Source: an uncultured Marivita sp. (GTDB lineage: Bacteria > Pseudomonadota > Alphaproteobacteria > Rhodobacterales > Rhodobacteraceae). From it: 64,000 nucleotides of DNA. The translations under genes and the position numbers were made by a program. Below, in pieces: positions 56,540 to 64,000 of the stretch (the stretch's first letter is position 1; every line of letters starts with the position of its first letter). The stretch is from the NCBI RefSeq assembly GCF_947488135.1, contig NZ_CANKYW010000008.1, positions 1 through 64,000 on the forward strand, given 5' to 3'. The notes under the pieces are model-generated. The model had not been told where the DNA came from, did not search any database, and was given only the letters and a program-made list of their open reading frames with translations.

Positions 56540-57712
56540 ATGGACGCGATCCACATCAATCGGCGTATCCGCGAGAACGCCGAGAACCTGAGCGATGCGC
56601 TGGAAAGCCACATGCTCAAGGTCTTCGCCCCCGACGCCCGCAAGGAGCTGCGACGCTTCAATGCCCGTGAAGTGGCGGACCTTCTCGGGATTTCCACCTC
56701 TTTCCTGCGAAAGCTGCATTTCGACGACCGTATCCCGGACGTGCATACCACGCCCGGAGGCCGGCGCCACTATACCGCCGCCGATATCCAGGTGGTGCGC
56801 GAGGCGCTGGAGCAGACCGCCAAGACCAAGGGCGCCTACATGCGCGGGCGGCGGCCCGGTGACAAGTTGCAGGTGCTGTCCTTCCTGAACTTCAAGGGCG
56901 GATCCGGCAAGACCACGTCTTCGGTCCACACCGCGCAGCGACTGGCACTCAAGGGCTACCGCGTTCTGTGTGTCGATATCGACCCGCAAGCGTCTCTAAC
57001 CACGCTGTTCGGCTATAGACCGGAGTATGATTTCCTTCACTCCGGCACCGTTTACGACGCCATCCGCTACGATGACCCCCTGCCCTTGTCAGCCGTCATC
57101 CAGCAGACCTATTTCACCGGAATCGACCTCGCCCCCGGCGGGCTGTTGTTGCAGGAATTCGAACACGAAACCCCGCAGGCACTGCGCCACAACATCCAGC
57201 CGCCGTTCTTTTCGCGTATGGCCACCGCCCTGCAAGAGGTCGAGGACCGCTATGACGTGGTGATCTTCGATTGCCCGCCGCAGCTTGGCTATCTCACCAT
57301 GTCGGCGCTTTGTGCCTCCACCGGCGTGCTGATCACCGTCATTCCCAACATGCTCGATATCGCGTCCATGTCGCAATTCCTGCAAATGAGCGCCGATCTT
57401 CTGGATGTCGTCTCTAACGCAGGCGCAAGCATGGAATTCGACTTCCTGCGCTTCCTCATCAACCGCTACGAGGCCAATGACGGACCGCAGCAACAGGTGG
57501 TCGCCTTCCTGCGTCAGCTCTTCGGCGACGAGGTGATGGTGGCCCCCGTTCTCAAATCCACCGCGATCTCGGATGCGGGGCTGACGCACCAGACCGTTTA
57601 CGAGGTGGACCGGTCACAATTCCACCGCAACACCTACGACCGTGCGGTGGATTCACTAAACCTTGTGAACGATGAAATCGAGTTGCTGATGCAAAACGCA
57701 TGGGGGCGCTGA
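56540..57712 (+). CDS. repA: Plasmid partitioning protein RepA (ParA family ATPase)
   Basis: Walker A FKGGSGKTTSSVHTAQRLALKGYRVLCVDIDPQASLTTLFG; N-terminal HTH; operon with ParB-like and RepC genes. Confidence 0.95.
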   Translation: MDAIHINRRIRENAENLSDALESHMLKVFAPDARKELRRFNAREVADLLGISTSFLRKLHFDDRIPDVHTTPGGRRHYTAADIQVVREALEQTAKTKGAYMRGRRPGDKLQVLSFLNFKGGSGKTTSSVHTAQRLALKGYRVLCVDIDPQASLTTLFGYRPEYDFLHSGTVYDAIRYDDPLPLSAVIQQTYFTGIDLAPGGLLLQEFEHETPQALRHNIQPPFFSRMATALQEVEDRYDVVIFDCPPQLGYLTMSALCASTGVLITVIPNMLDIASMSQFLQMSADLLDVVSNAGASMEFDFLRFLINRYEANDGPQQQVVAFLRQLFGDEVMVAPVLKSTAISDAGLTHQTVYEVDRSQFHRNTYDRAVDSLNLVNDEIELLMQNAWGR

Positions 57713-58665
57713 TGGCACGTAAAGGCATTTTAACCACTGAACCGAACACCTCACCGAAACGGCGGGCACCCGAACCGGTCGCACCGCGCGGAGCCGTGGG
57801 CGCGCTGCAAAGCTCGCTGACCAAGCTCCAGGAAAACGCGGTGCAGGACATCGCGGCGCATTTGATCGACGACGCGGGCATCGAAGACCGGCTGGCAATC
57901 GACCCGGACTCACAGGCACAGCTCAAGGCAAGCCTGAAAACCTATGGTCAGCAGGTTCCGGTGCTCTTGCGCCCCAACCTCGACAAGCCGGGCCGCTACG
58001 AGATCGTCTATGGCCGCCGCCGTCTGGCCGCGCTGCGCGATCTCGGAATGCCGGTCAAGGCGATGGTGCGCAATCTGGACGATCACGCGTTGGTGCTGGC
58101 CCAGGGCCAGGAAAACACCGCCCGGCAGGACCTGAGCTTTATCGAAAAGGCCAGTTTTGCCACCCAGCTCGCGCAATCCGACTATGACCGGCAAACCATC
58201 GCCGCGGCGCTCTCGATCGACCTGCCGATGGTCAGCCGTTTGCTCAAGATCGGCACCGAACTTCCGCTGGAGTTTCTCCGCCGCATCGGGTCGGCCCCGG
58301 GCATCGGGCGCGACCGCTGGACCGCGCTTGTCAAGATGTTCAACGACGACCCGAACGCCCGTCGTCGTGCCTACGAGACGTCGCGCAGCGCGGGCTTCGA
58401 CGAACTGCCTTCGGATGACCGGTTTGAAAAGACCTTTACCGCCGCCGCCAACAAGCGCCGTCCGGCTGACACGCCGCCGACCCCGAAGGCCCGCACGCTG
58501 CGCGGCAGGGATGGCACGGCGATTGCCGACATCCGCAGCACACGGCGCGGTGTGACGCTGAACATCCCGGCGCGCGACGGCTTCGATGCCTGGATCGCAG
58601 AACACGCCGAGACCCTGATTTCCGACCTTCACGACCGCTGGCAAAAAGAGCGGACGGAAGACTGA
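57712..58665 (+). CDS. repB: Plasmid partitioning protein RepB (ParB family)
   Basis: ARQDLSFIEKASFATQLAQSDYDRQTIAAALSIDLPMVSRLLKIG; start overlaps the repA stop. Confidence 0.94.
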   Translation: MARKGILTTEPNTSPKRRAPEPVAPRGAVGALQSSLTKLQENAVQDIAAHLIDDAGIEDRLAIDPDSQAQLKASLKTYGQQVPVLLRPNLDKPGRYEIVYGRRRLAALRDLGMPVKAMVRNLDDHALVLAQGQENTARQDLSFIEKASFATQLAQSDYDRQTIAAALSIDLPMVSRLLKIGTELPLEFLRRIGSAPGIGRDRWTALVKMFNDDPNARRRAYETSRSAGFDELPSDDRFEKTFTAAANKRRPADTPPTPKARTLRGRDGTAIADIRSTRRGVTLNIPARDGFDAWIAEHAETLISDLHDRWQKERTED

Positions 58666-58705
58666 GGCACCGAAAACCAGACCTAAGGAGGCACGAGCAG
58701 AAGCC

Positions 58706-58758
58706 GACAAAAGAAAAGCCCCCCAGGAGTCTCCCGGAAGGCCCTTCTCAATCTTCGC
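58706..58758 (-). ncRNA. Predicted counter-transcribed RNA (repABC incompatibility RNA) between repB and repC
   Basis: Minus-strand -35 TTGACA (58789-58794) and -10 TATCTC (58765-58770), 18-nt spacer; ends in a terminator hairpin 58714-58746 followed on the minus strand by TTTTCTTTTG-type T-tract. Confidence 0.7.
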
Positions 58759-58845
58759 ACCTTTGAGATAGCAACCGGACTCCAACCCTGTCAACTCCAT
58801 GTCGCGGCATGGGGGCAGGATTTTGTTGTCTTTCGTGAAAATTTG

Positions 58846-59982
58846 ATGAGCTATGCGTTCCAGACACCCGTCGGGCGGCCGGTCGAGGCTTGCCTGACGG
58901 CTGACAACCCCGCCATCGGCCCCGACAAGTGGCAGATCCTGTCCGCTTTGACCGACGCCGCCGACCGCTTTGGCCTGAGCCACAGACCGCTCTGCGTGCT
59001 CCGCGCCTTGCTGACCTTCCTGCCCGAACGCCACATCCCCGAGGGCCACCGCGCCATCGTCTTTCCCGCAAACCGAACTCTCTCGGATCGGCTGGGCGGA
59101 ATGCCGGAAAGCACGCTGCGGCGGCATCTGGCGACATTGGTCAAGGCCGGGATTGTCAGCCGTCACGACAGCCCGAACCGCAAACGATACGCAAAACGTA
59201 TCAAAGGCGGGATCGCGCTGGCCTTCGGCATCGACCTCGCACCGCTGGTGAAAAAGGCGCGCGCTATTCTGAACGCAGCTCAAGAGGCACAGGAGCGCGC
59301 CGAGAGGCTTCAGGTGCTTCGCGCCCGTCTCATCTCTTTGCGCCACGAGCTGCGCGTCTCGGATAGGGCAGGGGAGGCGGAGGCGCTTTGCGAAGATGTC
59401 GCCCGTGCGCTGCGGCGCAAACTCTCCGAGGCGGACCTGCGAGACTGGCTGAGCCGTCTGGAACACGCTTTGAAAAACAGCATCAACGCAGAAGAAATGA
59501 GCGCCAGCGACATCCAGAATGAGCGGCACATACAGGGTAAAAAAAGATTAAACTCTGACTCTGAAGCACCCGACCAACCCGCGATTGTCAGCCGGACAGA
59601 AATTGCTGAGAAAGACAGGCGCACCGGTCCGAAGCAAACCGAGATCAGCCTTCGCCAGGTGATTGACCGATACCCCGGTTTTCAGTGCTTCTTCCCCGAT
59701 CCGGTTCGGTCCTGGAGAGACCTCGAAGAGATTGCCAGCCGTCTCGCCCCGATGATGGGGATCGATCAACCTGTCTACGCCGAAGCGCGGCAGCGCATGG
59801 GCCCGGTCGCCAACATTGTCACCGTGCTTTACATCCACGACCGGTTGGCAGAGATCAAAAACCCGGGCGCGTATCTGCGGCGCCTCAGTCAGACCGCACC
59901 TCGGCATGGGTTTGACGTGATGGCCCTGCTGCACGGCGGGAAATCGGGAAAATTGTCAGCTGACAATCCAGAAACCGTATGA
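58846..59982 (+). CDS. repC: Plasmid replication initiator RepC
   Basis: ANRTLSDRLGGMPESTLRRHLATLVKAGIVSRHDSPNRKRYAKR typical of RepC; third gene after repA and repB. Confidence 0.93.
   Translation: MSYAFQTPVGRPVEACLTADNPAIGPDKWQILSALTDAADRFGLSHRPLCVLRALLTFLPERHIPEGHRAIVFPANRTLSDRLGGMPESTLRRHLATLVKAGIVSRHDSPNRKRYAKRIKGGIALAFGIDLAPLVKKARAILNAAQEAQERAERLQVLRARLISLRHELRVSDRAGEAEALCEDVARALRRKLSEADLRDWLSRLEHALKNSINAEEMSASDIQNERHIQGKKRLNSDSEAPDQPAIVSRTEIAEKDRRTGPKQTEISLRQVIDRYPGFQCFFPDPVRSWRDLEEIASRLAPMMGIDQPVYAEARQRMGPVANIVTVLYIHDRLAEIKNPGAYLRRLSQTAPRHGFDVMALLHGGKSGKLSADNPETV
59952..59967. promoter_or_regulatory. 16-bp perfect palindrome ATTGTCAGCTGACAAT at the end of repC (candidate parS/partition or replication element)
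   Basis: Direct reading; half-site ATTGTCAGC recurs at 59152 and 59584 within repC. Confidence 0.6.
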
Positions 59983-60242
59983 AAAACAATGGGTTGTCTG
60001 TTTTGAACCGTCTGACAATCGGTCGATATGGGTGTTTTGAGCGCCAAAAGGCTGTGGGAAGCCACTCAGTGTCTGGATCGGACGTCCATAGCATCAGTTC
60101 TCGGCAAATAGACGGGGCAGGGCAACTGCGTCGCACCGACCTTGCCAAAAACTCGGACAATACCGTGACCACGGCCCTCACTTGCCAGAAATCCGCGCAT
60201 ATCCTATCTTCCCATGTCATACGCATGATCCATGGGTGCAAG

Positions 60243-60464
60243 ATGGGACGCATCAAGGTGAACCTGACGCTCGACGCGGACGTGGCCAACGCGGCGCGGG
60301 AGCTTGGGCTGAACATGTCGCGCCTCGCCGAAGCCGCGATTTCCGACGCTGCCAAGCTGGAACGCAACCGCGTGTGGCGGGAAAAGAACAAGGCCGCCAT
60401 CGACACCTATGCCAAGGAAGTCGAACGCGAGGGTCTGGCGCTGTCGCGATTCCGCAGCTTCTAG
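60243..60464 (+). CDS. ccdA: CcdA-type antitoxin
   Basis: RIKVNLTLDADVANAARELGLNMSRLAEAAISDAAKLERNRVWREKNKAAIDTYAKEVEREGLALSRFRSF. Confidence 0.9.
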   Translation: MGRIKVNLTLDADVANAARELGLNMSRLAEAAISDAAKLERNRVWREKNKAAIDTYAKEVEREGLALSRFRSF

Positions 60465-60476
60465 GCGGGGCAGGGG

Positions 60477-60770
60477 ATGGCGCAGTTCGATCTTTTTCGC
60501 CTTGGCAACGGGCAACTGGTCGTGGACCTGCAAACCGACCTGATCGGCATTGACGCCACCCGCATCGTCGCACCGCTGCGCGACGCTGGCCGCTACGCCG
60601 CGTTCCCGGGCCTCACGCCCCAGGTCGAGGTGGACGGCACCACATGGATCGTCCGCACGCAGGAGCTCGCTGCGGTGCCGGGTTCGGAGTTGCGCGATTG
60701 CGTGGGGTCACTTGCCGATCATCGCGACGCGCTGAAACGGGCGCTGGACATTCTGATCGACGGGGTTTGA
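60477..60770 (+). CDS. ccdB: CcdB-type toxin
   Basis: 97-aa protein MAQFDLFRLGNGQLVVDLQTDLIGIDATRIVAPLRDAG, immediately downstream of ccdA. Confidence 0.88.
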   Translation: MAQFDLFRLGNGQLVVDLQTDLIGIDATRIVAPLRDAGRYAAFPGLTPQVEVDGTTWIVRTQELAAVPGSELRDCVGSLADHRDALKRALDILIDGV

Positions 60771-60801
60771 ACGGCTGACACATCGGTGCGGCCAGATCCC
60801 C

Positions 60802-61950
60802 TCACGACATCGCCGCAATGACCCCACGCAGTTCTGCGAGGCCGCGCAGGCGGCCGATGAGGGTGTAGCCCGGCTGGACCGGGCGGCTGGCATCCGAAAG
60901 AAGCGCGTGGCCGTGATCGGCGCGGAAGGGCAGGTCGACGGCGCGGTTGGCTTCGGTTTCCAGAAACTCGTCGATGACGGCGACCATGTCGACATCGCCA
61001 CCCAGATGCGCGCTTTCCGAGAAAGAGCCATCGGGGTCCTTGGTGACATTGCGCAGATGGACGAAATGGATACGCGGACCAAAGCGCCGGGCGATGGCCG
61101 TCACGTCATTGTCGGGATGCGACCCGAGCGATCCGGTGCACAGCGTCAGCCCGTTTTCCGGCGCGTCGACTGCGTTGAGAATCCACTCGATATCCGCCTC
61201 TGTCGATACGATCCGGGGCAGGCCAAGGATGTCGCGGGGCGGATCGTCGGGGTGGATGCAGAGCTTGACACCAAGCTCCGCCGCCGTCGGGACGACCTCT
61301 TGCAGAAAGCGGCGCAGGTTCGCGCGCAGATCGTTAGGGGTGAGGCCGTCATAGCTCTGCAAGACACCCCGCAGCCCGGCGATGTCATAGCGGTCCACGG
61401 CACCGGGCAGGCCGGACATGCCAGCGTGCAAAAGCGCTGTGCGGTCCTCCTCGGTGCTGTCCGAGAACCACGCATCCCCGATGGCAATCGCCTCGGGATG
61501 GTATTCGTCCCGCGCCGCCTCACGGCCCAGCATGTGCACCTCGAAAGCGGCCATGTGCGCGGCGGAAAACCGAAGGCAGGTGCCGCCGGTTGCCACGGGA
61601 AAGGCGAGGTCGGTGCGCGTCCAATCGAGGATCGGCATGAAGTTGTAGCACACTGTCCCGATCCCTTCCGCCGCGAGGTTGGCGAGAGACTGGCGGTAGG
61701 CCGCAAAGAGCGGAGCAAGATCGCCGGTGCCGCGTTTGATATCCTCGTGAACGGGAAGGCTCTCGACCACGTCCCAGGACAGCCCTGCGGCTTCGATCTC
61801 GCGGCGGCGGGCGGCGATGGTCTCTTGCGGCCAGATTTCGCCGTAGGGAAGGGCGTGCAGGGCGCTGACGATGCCGGTGGCGCCGGTCTGACCCACCTCT
61901 GACAGGGCGATGGGGTCGAATTCGCCGAACCAGCGCCAGGTTTCACGCAT
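60802..61950 (-). CDS. uxuA: Mannonate dehydratase
   Basis: MRETWRWFGEFDPIALSEVGQTGATGIVSALHALPYGEIW; VCYNFMPILDWTRTDL; CIHPDDPPRDILGLPRIVS. Confidence 0.95.
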   Translation of the reverse strand: MRETWRWFGEFDPIALSEVGQTGATGIVSALHALPYGEIWPQETIAARRREIEAAGLSWDVVESLPVHEDIKRGTGDLAPLFAAYRQSLANLAAEGIGTVCYNFMPILDWTRTDLAFPVATGGTCLRFSAAHMAAFEVHMLGREAARDEYHPEAIAIGDAWFSDSTEEDRTALLHAGMSGLPGAVDRYDIAGLRGVLQSYDGLTPNDLRANLRRFLQEVVPTAAELGVKLCIHPDDPPRDILGLPRIVSTEADIEWILNAVDAPENGLTLCTGSLGSHPDNDVTAIARRFGPRIHFVHLRNVTKDPDGSFSESAHLGGDVDMVAVIDEFLETEANRAVDLPFRADHGHALLSDASRPVQPGYTLIGRLRGLAELRGVIAAMS

Positions 61951-62686
61951 CGCGACTGGCCTTCCAGGTCTCGAACGCCTCCAGCGTCTTGGGCTCGGTC
62001 GGCGGATAGAGCCCCCGGATCGACGCGCCACCTTCGACCTGTTCCAGAACGAACGCCTCGAAAAGCTCCATGCCCGTGGTCTCGGCGGCGATTTCGTCGG
62101 CCAAATGGCGCGGGATGACCATGACCCCGTCGGCATCGCCCAAGAGGATATCGCCGGGATAGACCGCAACGCCGCCGCAGGCGATGGGCAGACCGATATC
62201 GACCGCATGATGCTTGGTCAGGTTCGTCGGAGCCGAGGGTTTGGCGGCGAAAACCGGCATGTCGAGCGCGGCGGCCCCGGCGGCATCGCGGATGCCCCCA
62301 TCACTGACCACACCGGCCACGCCGCGCCTCTGGCAGCGCGTGAGCAGGATGGTGCCGGCAGAGGCGGCTGAGGCGTCCTGACGGCAGTCCATCACGAGCA
62401 CCGCGCCCGGCGGACAATCCTCGACCGCGACACGCTGCGGATGATCCGGTTCGCGGAACGCCTCGAGCGGATCGGTGTCGGGACGCGCCGGGATATGGCG
62501 CAGCGTGTAGGCTGGCCCGACCATCGTGCCCGTGTCGCGGCCCAGGGGCAGCACGCCCTGAATATAGGCGTTGTGATAGCCGCGTTTGAACAGGAGCGTC
62601 GCCACACTGGCGGTGCTTGCCTGTTTTAGCCGGTCCAGCGTGTCGGGGGCCAGATCGATGGTCGCGGCGTCGGGTGGGTTCGGCAT
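61943..62686 (-). CDS. RraA family protein (4-hydroxy-4-methyl-2-oxoglutarate aldolase-like)
   Basis: GVAGVVSDGGIRDAAGAAALDMPVFA, GGVAVYPGDILLGDADGVMVIPRHLADEI. Confidence 0.9.
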   Translation of the reverse strand: MPNPPDAATIDLAPDTLDRLKQASTASVATLLFKRGYHNAYIQGVLPLGRDTGTMVGPAYTLRHIPARPDTDPLEAFREPDHPQRVAVEDCPPGAVLVMDCRQDASAASAGTILLTRCQRRGVAGVVSDGGIRDAAGAAALDMPVFAAKPSAPTNLTKHHAVDIGLPIACGGVAVYPGDILLGDADGVMVIPRHLADEIAAETTGMELFEAFVLEQVEGGASIRGLYPPTEPKTLEAFETWKASRDA

Positions 62687-62690
62687 GGGC

Positions 62691-63605
62691 CTATCCTTTG
62701 GGAAGAGGGGGCAGGTCGGCATCGACCAGAGCGCCCCTGTGCTGCACGACCTCGCGCGACAGGGCGCAGGCATAGGTGATCCCGTCCGCAAGGCTTTGCC
62801 CGGTGGCGTGGCCTGCAAAGAACCCCGCGTTGAAGCTGTCGCCGGCGGCGGTGGTGTCGGTGACGCGATCGAGCGCGGTCACGGGGACTTCTCCGAACCG
62901 CTCGCCCTCGGCATAGAGCACGGGCGAGGGGCCATTCTTGACGACGACAGTCATCACCCCGGCGTCGAGATACCGTTGGGCGGTGGCCCTTGGCGTGGCG
63001 TCGGCGAACCAGCTGGCCTCGTCCTCGAAAGAGGGCAGGGCGATGTCACTGACGGCGGCGCCCTGCATGATGGTGTTTCGCATGACGTCCGGCGATTCCC
63101 AAAGCCTGGGGCGCAGGTTCGGATCGAAAGCGATGGTCCTGCCCTGCGCACGCGCCTCGCGGAGCGCCTTGAGGAGGGTTGCGCGTTTGTCGGGGGCCAG
63201 AATGGCGAGGGTGATGCCGGAAAAGTAGATCAGATCGGCGTCAGACATGGCCCGCGCCAGCCTCTCCGGGTCATCGGCCAATGTCCGGGCAGCGGACTGG
63301 CCGCGCCAGTAGGAGAAGCTGCGTTCGCCATTGTCGAGAGAGATCAGGTAAAGACCGACGGTCCGATCCGCGTTGGTCTGCACTGCGCGCGTATCGATCC
63401 CCGAAGCCTGCATGAACTCTGTCAGGCTTTGTGACAGCCTGTCTTCGCCGACCGCCGTCAGATAGGCGACGGAGACCTGCGGCGCGACCCGCGCCATGTA
63501 CCACGCGGTGTTGAACGTATCGCCCGCAAAGCCCAACCGATACTCGCCGGGCGCATCGGACGGGGCCAGTTCGGCCATACATTCGCCAATCGCGAGAAAG
63601 CGCAT
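62691..63605 (-). CDS. kdgK: 2-dehydro-3-deoxygluconokinase-like PfkB family sugar kinase
   Basis: FLAIGECMAELAP, GFAGDTFNTAWYMARV, DTTAAGDSFNAGFFAGHATG. Confidence 0.92.
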   Translation of the reverse strand: MRFLAIGECMAELAPSDAPGEYRLGFAGDTFNTAWYMARVAPQVSVAYLTAVGEDRLSQSLTEFMQASGIDTRAVQTNADRTVGLYLISLDNGERSFSYWRGQSAARTLADDPERLARAMSDADLIYFSGITLAILAPDKRATLLKALREARAQGRTIAFDPNLRPRLWESPDVMRNTIMQGAAVSDIALPSFEDEASWFADATPRATAQRYLDAGVMTVVVKNGPSPVLYAEGERFGEVPVTALDRVTDTTAAGDSFNAGFFAGHATGQSLADGITYACALSREVVQHRGALVDADLPPLPKG

Positions 63606-63615
63606 CTCCGGGGCC

Positions 63616-63927
63616 TTACAGGAAATCGTCGCGGCGCGGGGTGAAGCAATCCACGAGCGTGCCCGGCTCGAGGCACACGCAGCCGTGCATCATCTCGGAC
63701 GGGATGACGAAACTGTCCCCCGGACCCACCTCGCGTTCCTCGTCGCCCAGCGTAAACCGGAAGCGGCCGCTTTCCACGTAGGTGGACTGGATATGCGGAT
63801 GGTTGTGCATCGCGCCGATGGATCCTTCCGCGTCAAAGCGGAAGGCCACCACCATGAGGTCGGGATGATCGGCGAGAACCTGACGGGTCACGTTCTCGCC
63901 GGTCGAGACAACGGGGAATTCAGACAT
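63616..63927 (-). CDS. Cupin-domain protein, KdgF-like
   Basis: GSIGAMHNHPHIQSTYVESGRFRFTLGDEEREVGPGDSFVIPSEMMHGCVCLEPGTLVDCFTP; SD ggaggt before the ATG. Confidence 0.85.
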   Translation of the reverse strand: MSEFPVVSTGENVTRQVLADHPDLMVVAFRFDAEGSIGAMHNHPHIQSTYVESGRFRFTLGDEEREVGPGDSFVIPSEMMHGCVCLEPGTLVDCFTPRRDDFL

Positions 63928-63939
63928 GGCCACCTCCGG

Positions 63940-64000
63940 TTACGAGAACAGCATACCGCCGTTGATATCGATATTGGTCCCGGTGATGAAGGCACTGTCG
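63940..64000 (-). CDS. C-terminal fragment of a short-chain dehydrogenase/reductase (runs off the window end)
   Basis: Minus-strand translation ends ..DSAFITGTNIDINGGMLFS-stop, the typical SDR C-terminus. Confidence 0.75.
   Translation of the reverse strand, partial: DSAFITGTNIDINGGMLFS

Noticed and set aside
57910-59529. 539-aa minus-strand ORF across repB/repC
   Set aside because: Antisense to repB and repC and spans the regulatory intergenic region; no recognisable domain.
61951-62208. N-terminal extension of the uxuA ORF to 62208
   Set aside because: UxuA homology begins at MRETWRWFGEFDP (start 61950); the extension overlaps the RraA gene in another frame.
1-64000. CRISPR arrays, tRNA/rRNA genes, transposases or integrases
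   Set aside because: No regularly spaced repeats, cloverleaf-like sequence or recombinase motifs recognised by eye; a tRNAscan or ISfinder run would be decisive.

Overview
High-GC alphaproteobacterial DNA, most likely Rhodobacteraceae/Roseobacter group by gene content. It carries a repABC replication/partition module (about 56.5-60.0 kb) followed by a ccdAB-type toxin-antitoxin pair, so the window is probably part of a plasmid or chromid. Most of the rest is catabolic and transport cargo. (1) A tetronate (erythronate/threonate) operon: denD, TRAP dctPQM, ltnD, otnK, otnC, otnI. (2) Two divergent phosphate transporters (PiT, NptA) and a spermidine synthase-like membrane protein. (3) A fumarylacetoacetate-hydrolase (FAH)/FadR-type regulator module with a 4,5-dihydroxyphthalate decarboxylase-like protein, TauE/SafE, TctCBA, an LVIVD-repeat protein, OsmC, a two-subunit molybdenum hydroxylase and a carboxymuconolactone decarboxylase-like protein. 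(4) A second TctABC with HMG-CoA lyase, a CaiB/BaiF CoA-transferase and LysR. (5) A ProXVW-like ABC transporter with an extended permease, then malonyl-CoA synthetase and decarboxylase. (6) FAH, malonic-semialdehyde-reductase-like protein, a second TRAP system and hydroxyquinol-type dioxygenase. (7) A second FAH/FadR pair, a further FAH, an NMT1-type ABC transporter and an Ldh2-type dehydrogenase. (8) A large ExeM/NucH-like extracellular nuclease. (9) After repABC, a uronate/KDG block: uxuA, RraA-like, kdgK, KdgF-like cupin and the end of an SDR gene. Main non-coding signals: a counter-transcribed RNA locus between repB and repC; palindromes and repeated motifs in and around repA and repC; shared motifs in two paralogous FAH/FadR intergenic regions; a strong 5'-leader hairpin before one FAH gene; and GC-rich hairpins after three substrate-binding-protein genes. 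No CRISPR array, rRNA, tRNA or transposase was recognised by eye.
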